The notes beneath the pieces were generated by a model that was given only the letters and a program-made list of their open reading frames with translations, was not told the DNA's origin and searched no databases. A stretch of DNA of 64,000 nucleotides from Latrodectus hesperus (lineage: Eukaryota > Arthropoda > Arachnida > Araneae > Theridiidae), in contig CM075854.1 of NCBI GenBank assembly GCA_037975125.1, forward strand, positions 62,326,071 through 62,390,070, read 5' to 3'. The position numbers were made by a program, and so were the translations under genes. Position 1 is the first letter of the stretch, and each line of letters begins with the position of its first letter. Shown one piece after another: positions 58,694 to 64,000 of this stretch.

Positions 58694-61034
58694 GTTAGTA
58701 ACATTTATCTGTATATATTTTATCTTCATTGAATTTATTGATATCTTAAGGAGTTTAGAAATAAATATCTTAAATCCTCACCTTTAAATACTATATAATT
58801 ATTTTTTTTTAATTATATTCGTAAATTAGTTGTAACTGATTCTTTTCTAGTAAAATATTTATTTGTTTATTGCATTGTAATATTTAATGTAGTTAAATAG
58901 ATGATTACAACAACAAGTAACTTAAATTGTTGAAATGGTAGAAACATTTCATTAAAAACCTGCTAAAATTCTATTGAGATTTAAAGTTTGGATGGCAATT
59001 TATTCTGCTCTCTTTTCATTTAAAAGCAGTAATATTGCAAACGAAAATTTCCTTGAATTTATATCACTTATACTTTCTGTTAAAAGAAATGAAGCACATT
59101 TCTGACTTATCAGCTTTGTGGACTCATTTTACTCTCATCAGAATATCTGTACAATACAAATTTTTTATTTGTTGAGCAAATATACTTTTTTCTGAAAGAT
59201 AATACTCAATGTGGAATATATTACATAATAATTATCATGCAGCCAATAATAATGACAAAAAAAATGCTAACTTTGAACTTAGCATTTTTTCTGTTTTGTT
59301 TTCATAAAGAATGAAAAAAAAAATAGTGTAAATTCTTACTTTTAGTAATTCATACAAAAGAACCTTTTTTTTTTTCTCTGTGAGAAAAAAGTTGAAAATC
59401 AAGGTTCTCACGCAATATGTTTCTGTAACAAGAACATAACATGAAAAATGTAATTATATATGATAATATTTTTAGTAATGTTTACTTATTGGAGTAATTC
59501 CTTTTTTTTATTATTACTTTTCCATTATTACAAAGTGCCTTATTTTACATTAGATTTTTGTGCCTGTTATAATTTATCGTAAATAACATCCTCTTTTTTT
59601 AATGTGACCCTAATTTTTATGGATAAAAGTAGAAAATATTTTTGATATATTTTAAAAAGTTTATTATAGACAGCCTTTAAATATTGTACTTAATTTTTAC
59701 CTGAAAATAAACCAGTTCAACAGTGACAAAAAATGATATTACTATAAAAATTTACATAAACTTAGAGCATTTTGTTTCAGATAATATAATTATCATGGAA
59801 GATAATTCCAAAATAGGTGAGAAAGGTGAAATAATAAGTGACTTAAATGACATTTAAATATTGGTGCTGAATAGATTGTGGCATTATCTCTAAAACAATA
59901 TGTTTTAGGATTTCCTTCCCCAATTCTATTTTGGAGATTTAGAAATTCATAATTGAAGGAATTTAAATTAGTTAGTAAGGAATATTCTGCTCAGAATTGA
60001 CTGGTAACTGAGAAATAAAAAATAAATAGTTCTTGTCAATAGAAGAGTAACAATGTTACAAATTATAATTGAATTCAAGGCTGGATATTTTAATGGGTTT
60101 CTTTTATGTGTGAAAGCTACAATTACTGTCATGGAAACTTAAAAATTGATGTTTTTTTTTATGGACACAAGAATTATTAGATTATTTAGGTACTAGAAAA
60201 AAGTAGCCTGATTTAAAATGTGTCCTATTTTTTACTCCTACATTCACATAACAAGATCAAACTGTGGCAATAAAAGCATGAATTCATTGGTTCCTGCCAA
60301 ATTACTGCCCTTCAAGTTAGTAAAAGTGTAATTATTCCACTTTTTAATTAGTCTAGTACAACTTGTTAGTAACAAGTTGTTCTAGAATCCTCTTAGGATT
60401 AACTCTCTTGATGATTGACCTGGTGTTTTCATCTCAGTTTATTGCCTTTTGCGATGAAGTGAAACCAAACAGGTGTTTTTCATAAAAAATGTTTTTCCTA
60501 TACAGTTTATCATATTTTAACTCATACTATTTTTTATTTTATGTGATGCTACATTATCAGAAATATATATTTTTGACTATTTGTGGAAAAAATTACTGTG
60601 GATTATGCAACACTTTTTACATTTTTATTTAAAAAAAATTCTTGCGCATAATACACCACTACGGATTATATACAAGAGAAGACGGTAGTTTGAGAGTATA
60701 ACTCAGTTTACCTTGTTACCATGGGCTACCCTGTCAAGCCCTTGTGAAGATAAAAATGTTAATGGTTTTAAATGCTAATCTGCTAAAAAGATTGCTATGA
60801 GTTGAGTTGAAGGTGTGCAGGCTATTTAATTGTGCTTGTATCTTCAGCATGCATGTCCATTGGGATGTGCTTAGAAATTTTCTGAGTTCCTTCCTTTGCC
60901 ACAAACAACCAACAAGTAACAAACTACTTGTTGTAAATAAGGCTTACAACCTATGGAAACTCCCAGAAAGCAATTTATGCAATGGATACTAAAATGATCT
61001 AAAGTGACTTTCATTTGTTAGGCTGTCCATTGTC
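58694..61034. other. NFRKB intron sequence after exon j, no gene
   Basis: AT-rich. Non-AT-rich patches at 60360-60470 and 60700-60960 may be worn repeat DNA; the overlapping frames at 60734-60992 on both strands show no homology. Confidence 0.55.
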
Positions 61035-61905
61035 AAAGCTATTTCCCTTCATAGGGATCACCTTCTTTAGATGATCACAGAGGTGTCCCACTCTCTAAGT
61101 ACCCAGAAATCTATATGCTCTCTGTTTTTTCTCCCTTCTCCTTTTAATCTTTTCCTCATCATTTCCGCCGAGCTGGCAGCCAAATGGTTATCGCTCTTGC
61201 CTTCGGTTCAACAGTTCGTGGGTTCGAATCCCACCTTGGGCATGGATGTTTGTAGTGGTTCGGAATCCACTTTAAACCGTAAGTCCCGGTCTAATTAGCC
61301 TTCGTGTGCAAAAAATGACCGTTGAGCGACAAAGAAACCAAACTCATCATTTCCATCCCGTAATGGTAAGCAAGGAAGCTCTCCATAAGTAGCTATAGCT
61401 GCTCTGTTTGCTTCTTACTTCTTATGGACAGTCAAGATCCCTATGTGTTGACCATGCATGGCAATTCTTTGGATGGGTGGTTACACTGTAGTCCCCAATA
61501 TATCAATCTGCTAGTACCTAGCTATAGTCGTGTTTAGTCTGCCAGGGATCAAGCCAAGGGGTCACAACGTTGAGCTTGGCATTAAGGGTGATCTCTGCAT
61601 TTGAGATTGACAATCAATGTATGTGTGTCGACTAGCAATATGGTGAGCACTAAGGCTGGAAATGTCCTGAGCAGGTGACTGGCCCCATTTGCATGCCTCC
61701 AAGGTGGGTGATGTCAAGAAACCGGAACCTTTACAAAAATTCTATGGGTTCTAATTCTTGTTTCACTAAAGCCAATTTATCTACTTGTTACATGTTGATA
61801 AGCACTCCAAAAAATTTTCATTCAGCATTGCCTTTTCTTATACAAAAACTTCAAATATCAACTATTGGTAACAAAGAAACTGTTAAAAAAATTACAGTCT
61901 GGTAA
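61035..61905 (+). mobile_element. LINE 5' fragment (5' UTR and start of ORF1)
   Basis: The last 50 codons read SNSCFTKANLSTCYMLISTP, KNFHSALPFLIQKLQISTIG and NKETVKKI, matching the start of jockey-type ORF1 (compare FKILKQIKAVAGEPSNVKKL in the LINE at 52.1 kb). The GC-richer 600 bp before it look like an untranslated leader. The fragment stops abruptly at about 61905, so the rest of the LINE is missing. A SINE (61167-61342) sits in the leader. Confidence 0.6.
61167..61342 (+). repeat. tRNA-derived SINE (family A) with 12-bp target-site duplication
   Basis: It starts GCCGAGCTGGCAGCCAAATG, has the B-box GTGGGTTCGAATCCCACC and ends AAAGAAACCAAA. The 12 bp CTCATCATTTCC flank it at 61155-61166 and 61343-61354. 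A frame at 61071-61298 runs through it and is not a gene. Confidence 0.95.
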
Positions 61906-61916
61906 AAATTACTAAC

Positions 61917-62085
61917 TAGTAGTGGAATGGTTAGCACTCTTGCCTTCGGTTCAACAGTTTGTGGGTTTGAATCTCATCTTTGACTTGGATGTTTGTAGGG
62001 GTTTCGAATCTACTTTAAGTTATAGGTCCTACTCTAATTAGCCCTTGTGTGCAGAAAATGACCATTGAGCAATTGAAAACCATGA
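61917..62085 (+). repeat. tRNA-derived SINE (family A), degenerate 5'-truncated copy
   Basis: Starts within the head (AGTGGAATGGTTAGCACTCT), keeps TTCGGTTCAACAGTTTGTGG and CTAATTAGCCCTTGTGTGC and ends near ACCATTGAGC. About one base in six differs from the clean copies by eye, so it is older. Confidence 0.88.
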
Positions 62086-62680
62086 TTGTTCATCCAGAAC
62101 TTTTTATCTGGAGGAAACACCACATTTTCTCCTGATAAAAATATGGTTATTATCAAGATGAAAAAAAACTGGATTCATCAGAGAAAAGAATGTTGTCAGT
62201 CATTTTATCTCAAATTCATGTGTTCTGTTGCCTGCTGCCTTTAGCCATGACAGTGCTTTGCCTTTAACATAAGGCACACCATTGGTTGGCTAGCATATAG
62301 CCCCTACAATGTGAAATCGGTTTCAGAGAGTTTGTGTCAAAATTATGACACCAGAAACCGAGTTGAAGTTTTATTAAAGAAGAGTAGCATTCATATTACT
62401 GTGTGTCTGAGTGGTTGGAATTAAATAAGTCTTCATTGAGCATGGTTATACGTGTATGATCTTTCCTTTATCTTCGTCTTAGAAATCATAGTTTGGGGAA
62501 ACTCCTATAACTTCTTCTACTTTCAATTGTGTTTGGCCCTTCGAACCATCTAACAACCCTCGAATCTCCAAGCTTCTGATTCAGTCAAATCATTCTATTG
62601 AGACGTCACACTCATAGAAACAACACTTAATGAATGTCAAGCATTCTTCTCCCCTTGGTCTTATGTTAAGTTAAAAGCCA
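62086..62680 (-). mobile_element. Tc1-like transposon, N-terminal half, minus strand
   Basis: Minus-strand frames give DLTESEAWRFEGLLDGSKG, QTQLKVEEVIGVSPNYDF (first helix-turn-helix), then HSNMNATLL, TQTL*NRFHIVGAI (second helix-turn-helix; usual STQTVRNRLHxxGL), AKALSWLKAAGNRTHEFEIK-like residues and NILFSDESSF (first catalytic Asp). It is cut off near 62086, next to the SINE, so the rest of the DDE core is missing. Frameshifts in between. Confidence 0.8.
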
Positions 62681-63555
62681 AATCCCATTAGCTGTCATTA
62701 AAGTAGTGTCTTTGATATCAAGCTCAAACTTTGCTTACTGTAAAGTTTGAAAATGAGAAAAATTTGCATTTGCGTCCCTTCTTTTATTTTATGCAAAAAG
62801 AACAAACAATATCATTTAAATGTTTTGAGCAGTGTATTTCTTGTTAATGTAAATGACTTGTAAAATGAGATTAGTATAAAAGTCACTTCTCTGATCCAAT
62901 ATATATTGTATTATTGCAAAACTATTACTGAAACATTCCTCAAAAAAAAAAAAAAACGGCTAGAATGATTTGTCACAAGGTGTCTCGCATTTCATAAAAT
63001 ATTGCAAAATATGCAATGTGATAACCATTTCTGAACCGAAATGCTTAGTTGGAAAAAAATGGTTGTACTTGATGCATTAACCTGCTTTAATTAATTTTCT
63101 TTCTTAAACTTTCTATTTAAAAGTTGGCCTTATCTATAAACACATTGCAACTGACATTGAATATATTATGTTCTCTGGACACATTGAATGTTCTCTTGTC
63201 AGCTTATATGTAGTACTTCTTACTATTGCATAAATCAAGTTCGTATGAATTATTTAAATTGATCATGAATAGAAACTTGTCTAGGGTTACCTTTGTAAAT
63301 TTCACTCTGTATGGGTCACATTAAATTTAAACTAATGCAATCCAATTAAGAATAAGAAGATCACATTCAAAGTTGTTTCATTAAAATAAATATTTATAGC
63401 TGATAATCGGGTAATTCCATCTGTATGTGTATGAATAATTTTCAAGTCAGCAATTTCCTCTAACTTCTTACTAGATTGCCTTCGCACTTAAATTTGTTAT
63501 TTTACCTTTAAACTTTACTTCTGAACTCTGAATTTTCCATCCGCTTATGATGGAC
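62681..63555. other. NFRKB intron sequence, no feature
   Basis: AT-rich; an A run at about 62942-62955. No gene or element recognised. Confidence 0.55.
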
Positions 63556-64000
63556 TGTTTACAGTTTAAATTTTTGCATTTGGCAAGTTCCAAATGGCGT
63601 TGCTCCATTTAGAACCCACCAAAACACCACTTATAGGACCTACATACTACTCATCTTAGCATATTGTTGTGAACTGCTAATTACCTCTTCTAAGCTAGTT
63701 CTCAAGAGACTGAATATTTTTCAGAATTCAGCACTGCGTCTGATCACAGGCGATTTGAAAAAACTATTATTGATTTCATGTAAATATATACAGGGAACAG
63801 GCCTATTTGTGTGATTGTACAGGAAAGTGCAGTACAACTTTGGGAGAAAATTTTTAGAACCCAGGAAAACCTATCCCTCTGGGAGGTGATTTCCTTTGAA
63901 TCTGGTCAGAACTTGGAAACACAAAACGATTTTGTATAGGAGATTTGCAAGATAATCTCAAGTTTAGGGATCACTTTTGAGACTGAGCAGTTTTGCACCA
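63556..64000 (+). mobile_element. LINE 3'-part fragment (C-terminal RT region), runs off the window
   Basis: Shifting frames give AKWRCSI-like, then THLSILL*TANY (usual LxYGCExL), SSSQETEYFSEFSTASDHRR in shifted form of SKLVLKRLNIFQNSALRLIT, YTGNRPICVIVQESAVQLWE and KIFRTQENLSLWE. This matches the region after the reverse transcriptase in jockey/R1-like LINEs, where the chain LxxLxxxQxxALRxITGA is typical. Broken by stops; continues beyond 64000. Confidence 0.72.

Noticed and set aside
61071..61298. 75-codon open frame ending in Ser/Arg-rich residues.
   Set aside because: Crosses the boundary of a SINE, which supplies its last half.
1..64000. CRISPR arrays, operons, prokaryotic islands or a new defence-type system.
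   Set aside because: There are no regularly spaced repeats or compact gene clusters; the gene structure and repeats are eukaryotic.

Overview
The window is AT-rich eukaryotic nuclear DNA. It has long introns with GT-AG splice sites, many decayed transposons, tRNA-derived SINEs and LTR and non-LTR retroelements. The host gene and the mix of jockey-like, BEL/Pao, Ty3/gypsy, Tc1/mariner, pogo, hAT and piggyBac remnants suggest an arthropod. A spider or other chelicerate is my best guess, but that rests on recollection of similar repeats, not on a search.

One host gene can be recognised. Ten plus-strand exons between 6053 and 58693 join in a single open frame of 1,390 nt (463 codons plus one base). 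They encode the central part of NFRKB (INO80G), a metazoan subunit of the INO80 chromatin-remodelling complex. All nine junctions keep phase with AG acceptors and GT donors. The exons cover the segment after the DEUBAD domain, an acidic/basic linker and the winged-helix-like domain, ending in the highly conserved stretch around residues AFTFKVHGYEAVVGPVKGVY. The DEUBAD exons (expected upstream) and the C-terminal half (downstream) are not in the window.

Almost everything else is intronic mobile DNA. 0-6 kb: decayed coding-like remnants, a worn SINE and a minus-strand LINE RNase H fragment. 7.7-10.8 kb: a mariner-like element with a (TA)n expansion inside its transposase, then a second DDE transposon remnant. 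12.9-15.6 kb: a broken BEL/Pao polyprotein interrupted by a SINE. 16.8-22.5 kb: a very old minus-strand Ty3/gypsy element with degenerate LTRs, split by a pogo-type transposon. 24.2-25.6 kb: a Tc1-like remnant and a SINE with perfect target-site duplications. 27-30 kb: an internally deleted hAT element and a related fragment. 31.7-32.2 kb: a LINE tail with poly(A). 35.2-39.3 kb: a minus-strand LINE carrying about 0.7 kb of foreign AT-rich DNA, then a tail of another LINE. 39.7-43.0 kb: a fairly young Ty3/gypsy element with two 323-bp LTRs, each carrying a tRNA-Ala-like segment, and a SINE in gag. 44.6-45.5 kb: a hAT remnant with a BED-like finger. 48.5-52.2 kb: two jockey-like LINE fragments in opposite orientation. 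53.7-55.6 kb: a piggyBac element with TTAA sites. 56.6-58 kb: a Tc3-like remnant and a different SINE. 61-64 kb: LINE 5' and 3' fragments, two SINEs and a Tc1-like N-terminal half.

I found no operon, CRISPR array, bona fide tRNA or rRNA gene, or convincing new multi-gene system. The less ordinary signals are three perfect inverted repeats (16, 20 and 29 bp arms), a templated filler insertion at 34.56 kb, the tRNA-like LTRs, and an unidentified insertion inside a LINE. Coordinates of decayed elements are approximate; splice sites and duplications quoted to the base were read directly.
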